Of a stretch of 64,000 nt of DNA, positions 22,577 through 33,918 are shown piece by piece. The notes beneath the pieces were generated by a model. That model was not told where the DNA came from. It saw nothing but the letters and a program-made list of their open reading frames with translations, and ran no database searches. Both the position numbers and the translations under genes were made by a program. Position 1 is the first letter of the stretch; each line of letters opens with the position of its first letter. This DNA is from Pinus tabuliformis (taxonomy: Eukaryota; Streptophyta; Pinopsida; Pinales; Pinaceae), in assembly GCA_031772625.1 (NCBI GenBank), contig CM062815.1:122807977-122871976 (forward strand), read 5' to 3'.

Positions 22577-23387
22577 TGATGAAAAGGAAAACTATGGTGA
22601 GGCAATTCCCTTTCATTTCATAATATCCTTACGTGAACCTGTGGGTTATGGCCCACCTATACAAATCGGAAACGTTTGAATGGAGTACTTCCCCTAAAAC
22701 TCGGAAATTAACAAACAACGAAAATGCATGGAAACCTGACAATGGATGCCAGTCCCACTCTGGACGCCAAAGACTGGACTTCAAAAGAAATCAAACTCCT
22801 GATCATAATTCGTCAGGTCTGCTCTTTCCCAAGCCTTATCGGCTTCAATCTCCGTCGTTAATCTGCTACCCAATCCGACGGTTTACGCTTAGCCTAATCA
22901 CCAAACAGTCCGCTCGATCTCCACCGTTCAATCAACTATCTCCAATCCAACGGTTAATAGCCATATCGCATGAGCCACTTGCATGACGATTACTTGCCGA
23001 TAAAGCAATTTTCTCTCTCTTGCTGCGTGCTACATGTCGACTGATAAATGGAATCGGGTGACCACCCCGAATTACCACTTACCACTTAGTAGTTTCTTGT
23101 TATGAAACTACTTTTCTCGCGCATTAACGCTCACGCATTTTACCCATGCGATAACCATCGATCTAACGGATCTGTTGATCTGATGATCCATATCAACTTT
23201 CGACGATTCCTCACCTTCCGCCATTACTGTTCGTCGATCTAACGATCCGACGGTTCCCGTTCTTTTCTGCCTACGCTGTTGATCCTCTACATATTTATGG
23301 AATTCATTTTAAAGCACAGTTCTGATCTGCCATCTCTGTTCTCACGACACACCATACAACAATAACTCGCTTAACCTTGGATTACCA
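22577..23387 (-). repeat. Element D 5' LTR, part 1
   Basis: This is the distal (U5-side) portion of D's second LTR up to the insertion of element E. It matches 20874-21703 closely. It ends in cttggattacca, where E's LTR begins. Confidence 0.88.
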
Positions 23388-23540
23388 TGTTGGGTTGTGT
23401 TATATTCTTTCCACGTAGTTAACAGGGGGTTTAAATGGCACCCGTAACCCCACTTTATGGGGTCCACGGCAGTGCCCCGGAAAATTTTGGTTTTGGACCC
23501 TGTGTTAGGTCGGGCGAACCCACCTATGGTTTTGTGCATG
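23388..23540 (+). repeat. Element E 5' LTR remnant
   Basis: About 150 bp matches the start of element I's LTR, including ccccactttatggggtcc and cccacctatggttttgtgcatga. Beyond the word gtgcatgatttttg the sequence turns into pure AT-rich repeat and the rest of the LTR is absent. Confidence 0.8.
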
Positions 23541-23829
23541 ATTTTTGTTTTATTTTTATTTTTATTATTATTTATTATTTATTATTTTATTATTATTATT
23601 ATTTTTTTAAATTTAAATTTAAATTTAAAATTTTTTATTTTATTTATTTATTTATTTTTATTTATTTTTATTTATTTTTAATTTTAATTTAATTTAATTT
23701 AATTTAATTTTTTATTTTTATTTTATTTTTTATTTATATATATATATATATATATAATTTTTTATTTTTTTTATCTTTATTATTTATTTATTTATTTATT
23801 ATTATTATTTATTTATTTATTTATTTTTT
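23541..23829. repeat. AT-only low-complexity tract
   Basis: About 290 bp consists almost only of T and A in TTTAT-, TTATTA-, AATTT- and TA-type repeats. It sits exactly where the end of E's LTR and the first half of its primer site should be. On its right the sequence resumes with cagagctg, which fits the second half of a TGGTATCAGAGC site. Confidence 0.9.
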
Positions 23830-23943
23830 CAGAGCTGTTTTGGCTTCAAGGGGACGCCTTTGTTGTTGAGGGGTTTCGCTCGGGCCTGTGGTAGACCCTG
23901 TTCAGTGGGATATCTGCGAGATCGATTCTAGTGGTGAAAGAGG

Positions 23944-24771
23944 ATGGCGAGCAGTGGAAAGATAAAGATCGAGAAATTTAATGGTTAGAGTTTTGAGTTG
24001 TGGAAACTCAAGATGGAGGATCTGTTAGTGGATAAAGATCAGTGGATCGCAGTAGATCTAGGTACTAAACCAACGAGAGTGTCTGATGAAGAATGGAAGA
24101 AGTTGGATCGGAAGGCAAAAAGCACAATACGATTGTGTGTCTCAGATTCAATATTGTTGAATGTATCAGGGGAAGCTACGGCGAAGACTTTGTGGGACAA
24201 GTTAGGGACTTTGTACCAATCTAAGTCTTTGGTGAATAAACTGTTCTTGCGGAAAAAGTTGTATAACTTGAAGATGAAAGATGGAGACTCTGTGACAGAG
24301 CATTTGAATGAATTTAATACTGTGGTAAGTCAATTAGCATCTGTTGATATTAAAATTTCATATGAAGATAAGTGCATCAATTTGTTGTGTTCTCTACCAG
24401 ATTCGTGGGATAGTCTGGTTATTTCAATAGGTAGCAATGCAACTGCCCTGCAGTTTGATGAAATAGTCTCAGCCTTGCTGACGGAGGAGATGAGACGGAA
24501 AAATATGGAGAGCCAGAATGGTGATGCCTTGTCTGTACGAGGATGGTCCCATAATAGAAACAAAAATAAGTCATCGAGTGGGAGATCTAAATCTAGAGGG
24601 AGATCTAAATCTCCAGGAAAATCTGTAAAGGTGGTGTGTTGGAAATGCGGAAAGGAAGGGCACTACAAAAGGGACTGTAAATCTAAAGCTCTTGATAAAG
24701 GAAAGGGATCTGATGATGTTCCTTCTGCAGAGGCGAAAACCACCTTAGATGAAGGTGGGATGTGTACTTAG
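23944..24771 (+). pseudogene. gag: Element E gag, copia-type
   Basis: It starts MASSGKIKIEKFNG at an ATG at 23944, with an in-frame TAG at 23986 where the family has Gln (FNGQSFELWKLKMEDLL). After the stop the frame is open for 257 codons. It carries the UBN2-type gag body, a basic SRGRSKSPGK stretch, and a zinc knuckle CWKCGKEGHYKRDC near 24640-24680 (CX2CX4HX4C). It ends at a TAG at 24769-24771, where a frame change leads into pol. Confidence 0.88.
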
Positions 24772-26681
24772 CTTCTTCAAGTACACATGTAGATCATGAG
24801 GCATGGTTGATTGACTCAGGTGCATCCTTTCACTTCACTCCCCATAGAGATTGGTTCTGTGAGTATGAGAAATACGATGGTGGTGATGTCTTCTTGGGGA
24901 ATGACAGGAAGGCTAGAATCGTTGGTCGCGGAAAGGTAAAGTTAAAGTTGCAAGGTGGAAGAGTTAGAACACTTCCGAGTGTTCTACATATTCCTGCATT
25001 GGCCAGAAATCTAATTTCTGTAAGCAAGCTGGATGATGCAGGTGTAAAAACAGTGTTCGAGAAGAATAACTGCAAGACGGTTTGGGGAGCACTAGTATTG
25101 ATGCGGGGAGTTCGGATTGGAACTCTGTACAAGCTGCAAGGTAGCACTGTTGTTGATGGGTGCAATAGTTTTGTGGTTCCTGAAAGTGGAGTAGAAAATC
25201 TAGTGGTCTCTGGAGAGAAGACCATGCTGTGGCATCAAAGGCTTGGACATATTGGAGAGAAAGGCCTTCGAATACTTCATGGTAAAGGTATGAGTAATAG
25301 CTCTCTGGATTTTGATTTCTGTGAAAATTGTGTCTATGGGAAGCAGAATCGGGTGAGTTTTCCCTCTGGTGGTAAGAGGGCGAAACAGATATTAGAGCTT
25401 GTGCACAATGATGTGTTTTGACCTGTGAAGGTTCCATCACTGGGTAAGTCTGTGTACTATGTATCATTTATAGGTGAATTCTCAAGGAACATATGGATAT
25501 ATTTCCTTAAGAAGAAATCTGAAGTCTTTGACAGGTTTAAAGAATTTAAGGCTCTCGTGGAAAATCAAACAGAGAAGAAGATAAAGGTACTGAGGACAGA
25601 TAATGGTGGAGAGCTTTGTAGCAAGGAATTTGAAAAATTCTATAAGAAGTGTGGTATAACACGACAGAAGAATACTCCATATACACCTCAACAAAATGGA
25701 GTTGCAGAAAGAATGAACAAGACGTTGATGGAAAGGGCAAGAAGCATGCTCAGTGGTGCCGAGTTAGGACAAGAATTCTGGGCAGAGGCGGTTGATACTG
25801 CATGTTACCTGGTCAACAGGTCACCTTCATCAGCGTTGGAGGATAGGACTCCACAAGAGTTATGGACTGGTAAGAAACCTTCTCTTTCACATCTAAGGGT
25901 ATTTGGATGTGATGCATATGTACATGTTCCAAAGGAGAAACAAACCAAGTTGGATAGTAAATCTAAAAAGTGCATCTTTATTGGGTATAAGGATGGTTTA
26001 AAGGGTTATAAGCTTTGGAACCCAGTAATAAGGAAGGTTGTGTACAGCCAAGATGTGGTGTTCAAAGAGGTGAAAGATGTTATTAAACATGAAGTCCAAC
26101 CAAGGGAACCTGAGAAGATAGAGTTTGAGATAAAGGAGGAAGAATCAGACTCTACAGTAGAGGAGGAATCAGAAGATGAAGAGCCACAAACTCCAGCTGT
26201 GAGAAGATCAGTTCGAGAAAGAAGGTAGCTAGAAAGGTATAGTCCATCTGCTTTCTGTTCAAATTTTGCTTTGTCTGTTACTAATGATGATCCCAGAACT
26301 GTGAAGGAAGTGGTGGATTCAGAGGATGGAAAATTCTGGAAAGAGGCCATGGTTGATGAAATGGCATCTTTGCACAAAAATGAGGCTTGGGATCTGGTGG
26401 AGTTGCTGGCTGGAAGGAAACCCATTGGCAGCAAATGGGTGTTCAAAAAGAAGACAAATGCAAAAGGAAAAGTGGAGAAATACAAAGCTCGGTTGGTAGC
26501 AAAAGGTTATTCCCAGGTGCCGGGAATTGATTTTGGTGATATTTTTTCTCCTTTGCCAAGGTAAATTCTATTAGATTACTTTTATTTGTTCCCGTTGCTT
26601 TTGATTTTGAGGTAGAACAGATGGATGTGAAGACAACATTTCTTGAAGGGGTATCTGGAAGAGGAAATCTACATGAAGCAA
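24762..26681 (+). pseudogene. pol: Element E pol part 1: protease, integrase, start of RT
   Basis: The protease motif WLIDSGASFHFT is near 24805. GAG-pre-integrase has the zinc-binding pattern WHQRLGH and CENCVYGK. The integrase core carries NDVF (with a TGA right after it, 25420-25422, where GGA/Gly is usual), RTDNGGE and GVAERMN, that is D, D and E. A TAG at 26226-26228 and a frame change near 26563 break the frame. RT begins with EAMVDEMASLHKNEAWDL and VFKKKTNAKGKVEKYKARLV. Coding stops abruptly in EEIYMKQ, where element F is inserted at 26682. Confidence 0.88.
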
Positions 26682-27014
26682 TGTTAGGTCCCTATAATAC
26701 TAGTGATTACCCCATTACTGTTGTAGTTGTATCCCTTATTAATATTGTTGCGCCCCTATTGTCGCCATATTTTTATTACTGTGCCCCTTAGAATCCCTCT
26801 ATTGTTATTTTTGTGGCTTTATATTATTATTGTTAGGTCGGCTGGGTTATATTGTGACTCCTTAGACTCCTATATATAGAAAGGAGGTTTTGTCATTTGA
26901 ATCATTGAAGAATTGTTCATTTGTGTAATGTAAATGAGGTTTCCCCTTCGAAGACGTTGAATTCTAAGGCGTTCAACTATCTTTTCTATCTTTTTGTGAG
27001 CTGGTTTCATAACA
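26682..27014 (+). repeat. Element F 5' LTR
   Basis: It begins tgttaggtccctataatac and ends gctggtttcataaca. A TATA box (tatatata) is at 26871-26878. The primer site follows at 27017-27028. Confidence 0.95.
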
Positions 27015-27016
27015 TT

Positions 27017-27028
27017 TGGTATCAGAGC
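27017..27028 (+). other. Element F primer binding site (tRNA-Met)
   Basis: TGGTATCAGAGC matches the plant initiator tRNA-Met primer site exactly. Confidence 0.92.
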
Positions 27029-27454
27029 TTTGGATTCTAGGGTTTCACTGCTCCAAATAGGTCACGTGGCATTTTCGCTATAACTTTTTTTTCTGTGACG
27101 TTTCAGAAGCGAAAAAAAAACCTATTTGAGAAGAAATCACACTGAACCTCGGATCCGAATTTCAGAGCTTTTCACGCTATATTTGCGGAGATATGATCTG
27201 AGGAAGTTGGTCTTTTTGCAAACTCCTAAATTACATTCCAAACAGGTGACCTAGGGAAAATCTTCATAACTTTCTCTTTGAGCATCGGATTGAAGTTTCA
27301 TAAGAAGCTACAGAAAGAGGATGGGTTGTAGTTTCTTGTATATATATTTTTAGAGCCAAAGGTCAAAACAGAGACACATGGCATGGCGTACAAGTTCGCT
27401 CTACTGGAATAGTATATAATCAGGTCACTGTGGGAGATTTGGCATAACTCTTCC

Positions 27455-28770
27455 TTGGAGAATCCAATTTGGATCAGACTGGTGGCATTGGAAAGAGGAC
27501 ACAGAGGGCTACTGCAGGTCACAATTTCAGAACTGGATGATCCGAAATTACAGAGATACATCAGAGGCAATATCAAGCTCCTTCAAAGTGAAAAAAGGTG
27601 TGTAGATTTTTTTAAATTTTTTCTTAAGCTTGGTTTGAAAACTTATTTTGAAGAATTCAAAAGGCATAGTAGAGCATTATTATCGGTAACTGATGCCCTG
27701 AGGAAAGAAAATGAAAACACCTAGTAAACAACCTGAAAGCATTAGCATGACTCATGAAGAAGAGGAAGAAATGCTACATGATATATCAAAATTACAAGAC
27801 CAAGTGAAACAAATGTCATTCTCACAAAAGCTAACATAAGCTAAGATAAATGGCGTGGAATCTAAGATAAAGGGCTTGGAAGCTAAGATGAATGACATGG
27901 AAGCTAAGATGGACGATTTGAAGACAGACATGGAAGAATTGAAGATAAATATGAATAAGTTGCTACAAGAAATGGTCACTAATGGTGAAAGGGTAGTAAA
28001 GGAAACTCATGATGAAAACAAAAGAAATGTTAATCATGATTCCATAGACTCTAACATTGGATCGAAGACCCACCATATTCCAAAAATCGATATGAGGAAG
28101 TTTGATGGCAAGGACCCCGCAACATGGATATTATAGATGGAGCAATTTTTCGATCTCAATAATGTGCAAAACACACAAAAGGTACGCATTGCAACTTTAT
28201 ATTTGGAACCAAATTAGTTTGTATGGTAGCAATGGTTTTGCTCTCGTAAACAAATTATCACTTGGGCAATTTTTACGGAAGAATTGATAGCACATTATGA
28301 GGACACAAAAAGCAACACTTTTTTTAGCCAATTGATAAGTCTCAAACAAAAGGGTTCAATAATGGAGCACATTGAGGAGTTCCAAAAATTGAACATAAGA
28401 GTAAAAAATATTCCATAGGAGCATAGGATTGATGTGTTCATAGGGACTTTAAAGGATAATATCCAACATGATGTTCGCCTTTGGGAACCTGATTCATTAT
28501 AGAAGGCATTCAGGTTAGCAAGAAAAATGGAAACAAAATTATGGCAACCAGGAAGCATACCAGTCACAACTATAAAGATGGAAGTATTGTTACCCCTAGC
28601 CTTCCACAACCTATAAGGTTGAAACCACAACAATTGGAAGAAAAAGAGCAAAAGGGCTTTGTTATAGTTGTGATAGCAAATACACTAAAGGTCATAAGTG
28701 TGCTGAGAAGAAATTATTCTACATAAATTGTGAAGAGAAAGAAGAAAAGGAGCAAGAAAGGTCAAAAGAA
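27455..28770 (+). pseudogene. gag: Element F gag with coiled-coil N-terminus
   Basis: A stretch near 27840-27990 encodes a heptad-like repeat (KIKGLEAKMNDMEAKMDDL), which predicts a coiled coil and is built on about 21-bp DNA repeats. The capsid-type part runs from FDGKDPATWIL (28100) through the 28300-28560 region with several TAG/TAA stops. The nucleocapsid knuckle CYSCDSKYTKGHKC is encoded at 28660-28701, the chromovirus variant. Frameshifts and stops make it untranslatable. Confidence 0.8.
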
Positions 28771-29235
28771 GAGGATATACTCCAGGAACAAAGCCTAGAT
28801 AAAGAAGAAATGAATCTGACCATATCTTGTAATGCATTGGCTGGAATTACCACTCCTCAAACCATCAAGATAGAAGGACAAATCAAGAAGAAAAAGGTAA
28901 TAGTGTTGATTGATTCAGGAAGTACCCATGATTTTATTCATTGTAAGGTAGAAAAAGAATTGAATTGCTTCCTATATCCAGCCCCAGAGTGTCAAGTGAT
29001 GGTTGCAAATGGAGGAATGATAAATTGCTCTAGAAAGTGCCATAATATCAAGCTATCCATGGGAGAATATGTATTGATGAGCCCAATGCTTTCCATTCCA
29101 ATGGGAGGTGTTGATGTTGTACTAGGAGTCCAATGGCTATAGTCCTTGGGTACAATAGCTTTTAATTTTCAAGAACTTTTCATGAAATTTTTTGCGGAAG
29201 GAAAGGAAGTTTAATTAAGGGGTATTGTAGGGAAA
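28771..29235 (+). pseudogene. Element F protease
   Basis: A 110-codon stretch (28810-29142) carries VLIDSGSTHDFIH, the retropepsin active site with Asp-Ser-Gly, and ends GVDVVLGVQWL followed by TAG. This matches the retroviral-type aspartic protease found between gag and RT in chromoviruses. Confidence 0.85.
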
Positions 29236-30810
29236 TTGGGAAAGATAATTAGCTCTAACGGTATGACAAAGCTTCTAAAAAAGGAACAAAGAGGTGTAAT
29301 TGCACAATTATGTTCGCTAGATGTTTCCACATCTGAATCATCTATTTCTCCAGATCTCCAAAAAGTTTTGGACAATCATTCCAAGGTATTTGTGACTCCC
29401 AAAGGTCTCCCACCTATTCGTGATGATGATCATGCTATTCATCTGATTCCAGGAAGTGTTCCTCCAAACATCAGGCCGTACAGATATCCCTATGCCCAAA
29501 AGAGTGAAATTGAACGTATGGTTGCAAAAATGCTAGAGGCTGGTATAATTCAACCTAGTCAAAGTTCTTTCTCTGCTCCAGTAGTATTGTTGCACAAGAA
29601 GGATGGATCATGGCGCATGTGTCCGGATTATAGGGAGCTCAAAAAGCTCAGTATTAAAGATAAGTTTCCCATTCCTGTCATTGATGAATTACTGGATGAA
29701 TTGCATGGATCAATTTACTTCACCAAGTTGGATCTTCGTTCAAGATATCATCAAATCAGAATGAAGACTAAAGACATTCTGAAAACAACATTTAGAACTC
29801 ATGAGGGTCATTATGAATTTTTGGTCATGCCTTTTGGCCTTACCAATGCACCTTCTACATTTCAAGGTTTGATGAATTCCATTTTCAAACCCTTCCTTAG
29901 AAAATTTGTGTTAGTATTTTTTGATGATGTACTAATCTAGAGAAAGTCTTGGAAGGATCATGTTGAACATGTTGACAGGGTGCTACAACTATTGGAGGAG
30001 AAACAATTATATGCAAAAAGATCCAAATGTTTCTTTGGAGTACAAGAGGTGGAATATTTGGGTCATATTGTATCTCATGAAGGAGTTAAGGTAGACCCTA
30101 GCAAAATTAAAGCCATTAAGGAATGGAAAATCCCCACATCCATAAAGCATCTGCGATGATTTCTCGAGTTGACAGGGTATTATTGCAAGTTTGTTAAGAA
30201 TTACGGGAGAATAGGAGCACCTCTAACAACATTATTGAAGAAAGATGAATTTTCATGGACTCTAGAAGCAACAAAGGCCTTCGAACATCTTAAAGAGGCA
30301 ATGTGCCAAGCACCGGTATTAGCTACACTGGACTTCACAAAAACCTTTATTGTGGAATGTGATGCTTCAAGAAATGGAATTGGTGCTGTTTTAATGCAAG
30401 ATGAAAGACCCATTGCTTTTGAAAGTCGTCCAATCAAGGGAAAGTTTTTACACAAAGCTATTTATGAGAAAGAAATGTTGGCAATACTACATGCACTTAA
30501 GAAATGGCGACCCTACCTAATGGGAAGACACTTCAAGGTAAAAACAGATCATGATAGCCTTAAATACTTTTTGGAACAAAGATTATCCTCTGAAGAGCAA
30601 CAAAAGTGGGTCACAAAGATGTTGGGTTATGACTTTGAAATCATCTACAAAAATGGGAAGCAAAATGTAGTGGCAGATGCACTCTCAAGAAAGGATGAGG
30701 ATGTGGAAGCATTGTTGTGCGCCATTTCTATTATACAACCAGATTGGATAAACGAAGCAAGGGAGGAATGGAAGAATGATGAAGAAGTGTGGTCACTTAT
30801 TCGAAAGTAA
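29236..30810 (+). pseudogene. Element F reverse transcriptase and RNase H
   Basis: RT motifs in order are [45 protein letters not shown] and FFDDVLI with both catalytic aspartates. A TAG ends this frame at 29940. The thumb region continues in the same register with further stops, one of them a TGA near 30158. RNase H reads IVECDASRNGIGAVLMQ, EKEMLAILHAL, VKTDHDSLKYF and VVADALSRK, so its four acidic positions are all present. This contrasts with the native RNase H of elements C and J. Confidence 0.9.
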
Positions 30811-32171
30811 CAACAAGATTCCAGTACATCTAATACATTTAGCTAGCAAAATGATTCGTTATGGTACAAAGATCACTTATACCTTTGTAATAATTTGCAA
30901 CTCAAACAAAAGATTCTTATGGAATTGCACACTTCTCCCTTAGGAGGGCACTCAGGATTTTTAAAAACTTACCACAGGGTTAAGAAGGAATTTTTTTGGG
31001 ATGGCCTTAAATCGGATATTCAAAAGTTTGTGACAGAATGTTTGGTTTGACAACAAATAAAGTTGAAACAATTAAGACCCTAGGTCTATTAAAACCTTTA
31101 TCCATTCCAAGCCAACGTTGGGAGGAGGTTTCAATGGATTTTATCACAGGTTTACCCAAGTCCGAGGGAAAGAGTGTCATCATGGTGGTAGTTGACAGAC
31201 TTACCAAGTATGCACACTTTTGTGCATTATCACATCCATTTAAAGCCAGTACAGTTTCTACTACATTTATGGAAACAATTCAAAAGCTACATGGAAACCC
31301 AAAGATTATTTTAAGTGACAGAGATCCCATTTTCACTGGAAATTTTTGGACAAAATTATTTTCTTTTCTTGGTACTCAGTTAGCTCATAGCTCATCTTAT
31401 CATCCTCAATCTGATGGGCAAACTAAGATAGTAAACAAATGTTTGGAAGGATATCTTCATTGCTCTGTATCTGATAAACAGACACAATGGGTCAAATGGT
31501 TGCCTCTGGCTGAATGGTGGTATAACACTTCCTTCCATACAACAACAAAAATGACCCCATTTATGGCACTTTATGGATATCAGCCACCATCCATCACATC
31601 ATATTTAAGAGAAAATTATAAAGTTCAAGCAGTGGAACATCACATCGAACATCAACAACAAGTCCTCCAACTCTTAAAGGATAACCTCGTGTTGGCACAA
31701 AATAGAATGAAACAACAGGTAGATCAACATTGCAGGGAAAGAAGTTTTAATGTAGGTGATTGAGTATTCCTACGGCTACAACCATATAAACAAATGTCCC
31801 TCAAGCAAGCTAAGAAGGATAATAAATTATCACCAAAGTATTATGGTCCGTACAAGGTGTTGCAAAAGATTGGTACTATGGAATGCAAATTAGAGCTTCC
31901 TGTAGCGTCTCGAGTGCACCCAATTTTCCATGTATCATGTTTAAAGAAGGTTATAGGCGACAAGCTCCCAGTTCAAACAATATTGCCAGAACTTGAAGAG
32001 GAAGGAAAAATTATATTGGACACGGAAGCAGTCATAGAAACAAGAACTCGACAACTACGAAATCGATCAATTTCGAAGTATCTCATCAAGTGGAAAAACT
32101 TATTTGCTGAAGATTCCACATGGGAGGATGAGAATTTTATACAGAAGCATCCAGAACTACTCAAGCGTTGA
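30811..32171 (+). pseudogene. Element F integrase with C-terminal chromodomain
   Basis: The HHCC region reads LHTSPLGGHSGFLKTYHR, and its CX2C cysteine pair is broken by a TGA (CLV stop QQ). The core has VSMDFITGLPK and LSDRDPIFTGNFW, but GQTKIVNKC where GQTERVNKC is usual, so the catalytic Glu is now Lys. A TGA at 31761-31763 follows SFNVGD. The C-terminal frame (31794-32171) ends in a chromodomain with RNRSISKYLIKWKNL and DSTWEDENF. Such chromodomains are thought to steer integration to marked chromatin. Confidence 0.9.
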
Positions 32172-32200
32172 GGACAACACTTTTTTGAAGGAGAGGGGCA

Positions 32201-32533
32201 TGTTAGGTCCCTATAATACTAGTGATTACCCCATTACTATTGTAGTTGTATCCCTTATTAATATTGTTGCGCCCCTATTGTCCCTATATTTTTATTACTG
32301 TGCCCTTTAGAATCCCTCTATTGTTATTTTTGTGGCTTTATATTATTATTGTTAGGTTGGATGGGTTATATTGTGACTCCTTAGACTCCTATATATAGAA
32401 AGGAGGTTTTGTCATTTGAATCATCGAAGAATTGTTCATTTTTGTAATGTAAAGGAAGTTGCCCCCTCGAAGAGGTTGAATTCTAAGGCGTTCAACTATC
32501 TTTTCTATCTTTTTGTGAGCTGGTTTCATAACA
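32201..32533 (+). repeat. Element F 3' LTR
   Basis: This 333-bp partner of 26682-27014 directly follows the purine tract gagaggggca. Its TATA box is at 32390-32397. Confidence 0.95.
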
Positions 32534-33671
32534 AGCAACCTGAAGGCTTTGCAGTGAAGTGTAAGAAAGAATTGGTATGCAAGTTAAAGAAGTATTTGTA
32601 TGGGTTAAAACAGTCACCAAGGATGTGGTATTAGAAATTTGATACATTTATACAGGGACTTGGCTTCATCAAAAGAAAAATAGATCACTGTGTGTATTTT
32701 AAATTAATTGGTGATTGTGTTATCTATCTGGTCTTGTATGTGGATGGTATGTTGCTGGTTGGAAATGACAAAGAAGTTATCCAGGATTTGAAGACCCAAT
32801 TTTCCTCCAAATTCGACATGAAAGATCTTGGTGCTGCAAACTATATTTTTGGCATGGAAATTAAAAGAGATCGGGCAAAGAGGAAGCTCTGGTTAAACCA
32901 GAGGAAGTATGTCGAGACAATACTGCAAAGGTTTAATATGCAGGATAGTAAACCGGTGAAGGTTCCTATTCCTGTAGGTGTGAGGTTATCTGCTGAACAA
33001 TGTCCCAAGACACAAGAAGAGGAAGAGGACATGTCCCGTGTTCCATATGCAAGTGCAGTCGGTAGCCTGATGTATGCAATGGTCTGTACTAGACCAGACA
33101 TTTCACATGCAGTGGGAGTATTGAGCAGGTTTATGTCAAAACCAGGAAAGGAGCATTGGACAACAGTGAAGCGGGTTTTCAGGTATTTGCATGGCACTAG
33201 TGATTATGGTGTGTGCTACCAAGGAAGACTAGGATTGAACAAAGTGTTGGATATTTGTGGCTTTGTTGATGCAGACTGGGCTAGAGATCTAGATCAGAGA
33301 AGATCTACAAGTGGGTATGTGTTTAACCTATTTGGAGGTGCAGTCAGTTGGATGAGTAAGAAACAATATGTAGTAGAACTATCAATTACAGAGGTAGAAT
33401 ACATGGCAGCCACTCATGCAAGCAAGGAAGCAATTTGGTTGCAGAGATTGTGTTCAAGTATGGGGTTAGTACAGGAAGCTACAAGGATAGATGTGACAAC
33501 CAAAGTGCAATTTTCTTGGCAAAGGACCCTGCATATCATTCAAAGACAAAGCACATTGATGTTCAGTATCACTTTGTGAGGGATATGATAGAAGAAAAAA
33601 AGGTGTTGCTGGTAAAGGTGGACACTTTGAAGAATACTGCAGATGCATTGACAAAATCCTGTGAGCTCTGA
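32534..33671 (+). pseudogene. pol: Element E pol part 2: RT and RNase H
   Basis: The frame interrupted by F resumes with [11 protein letters not shown]. The stop at 32632-32634 follows SPRMWY. LYVDGMLLVGND has Gly where the second catalytic Asp of YVDD is expected (element I keeps YVDDM). RNase H shows FVDADWA and EVEYMAATHASKEA. A one-base shift near 33480 moves the end (DNQSAIFLAKDPAYH, HIDVQYHFVRDM, ADALTKS) to another frame, which terminates at 33669-33671. The enzyme is clearly inactive. Confidence 0.9.
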
Positions 33672-33772
33672 GAAGTTCTCTTGGTGTAGAGAGACAATGG
33701 GCATTTCAGGGTTGGGAAAATGACTAAGCTCTCTTGTGGTCCCCTATGGAAAGAAAACAACAAGTGGGAGAA

Positions 33773-33918
33773 TTTTGGGTTGTGTTATATTCTTTCCACG
33801 TAGTTAATAGGGGGTTTGAAGGGCATCCGTAACCCCACTTTATGGGGTCCGGGGTAGTGCCCCAGAAAATTTTGGTTTTGGACCCTATGTTAGGTTGGGC
33901 GTACCCACCTATGGTTTT
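33773..33918 (+). repeat. Element E 3' LTR, truncated
   Basis: The copy begins ttttgggttgtgttat after the purine tract acaagtgggagaa and continues for 146 bp to cccacctatggtttt. It then joins D's LTR sequence at atggaattcg. The missing part corresponds to what is also missing from E's 5' LTR. Confidence 0.85.

Larger units (their letters stand above)
26682..32533 (+). mobile_element. Element F: chromodomain Ty3/gypsy element inside E
   Basis: The LTRs are 26682-27014 and 32201-32533, both exactly 333 bp. The perfect 5-bp target duplication AGCAA lies at 26677-26681 and 32534-32538. The primer site tggtatcagagc starts three bases after the 5' LTR, and the polypurine tract ggagaggggca abuts the 3' LTR. 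Domain order is gag, protease, RT, RNase H, integrase, chromodomain, which is the chromovirus layout. The short LTRs recall Reina-type elements. By eye the two LTRs differ at about 13 positions. All coding regions carry stops. Confidence 0.95.
23388..33918 (+). mobile_element. Element E: copia element (Tork-like) inside D
   Basis: The 5' LTR start tgttgggttgtgttatattc (23388) is repeated as ttttgggttgtgttat at 33773. It is also repeated, complemented, at 62918 in element I. Coding order is gag, protease, GAG-pre-integrase, integrase, RT, RNase H, as in Ty1/copia. RT is split by element F. Both LTRs are damaged. The 5' LTR loses its right part in an AT-rich microsatellite. The 3' LTR is cut after 146 bp and joined to D's LTR with a duplicated 90-bp segment of D. 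No clean target duplication can therefore be read. Confidence 0.85.

Noticed and set aside
23435..23692. 85-codon frame rich in Phe, Tyr, Ile and Leu
   Set aside because: It is translated A/T microsatellite.
27017..27028. tRNA-like signals (TGGTATCAGAGC, TGGCGCCGTTGCCGGGG)
   Set aside because: These are retrotransposon primer sites complementary to tRNA 3' ends, next to LTRs. No cloverleaf or A and B boxes are present.
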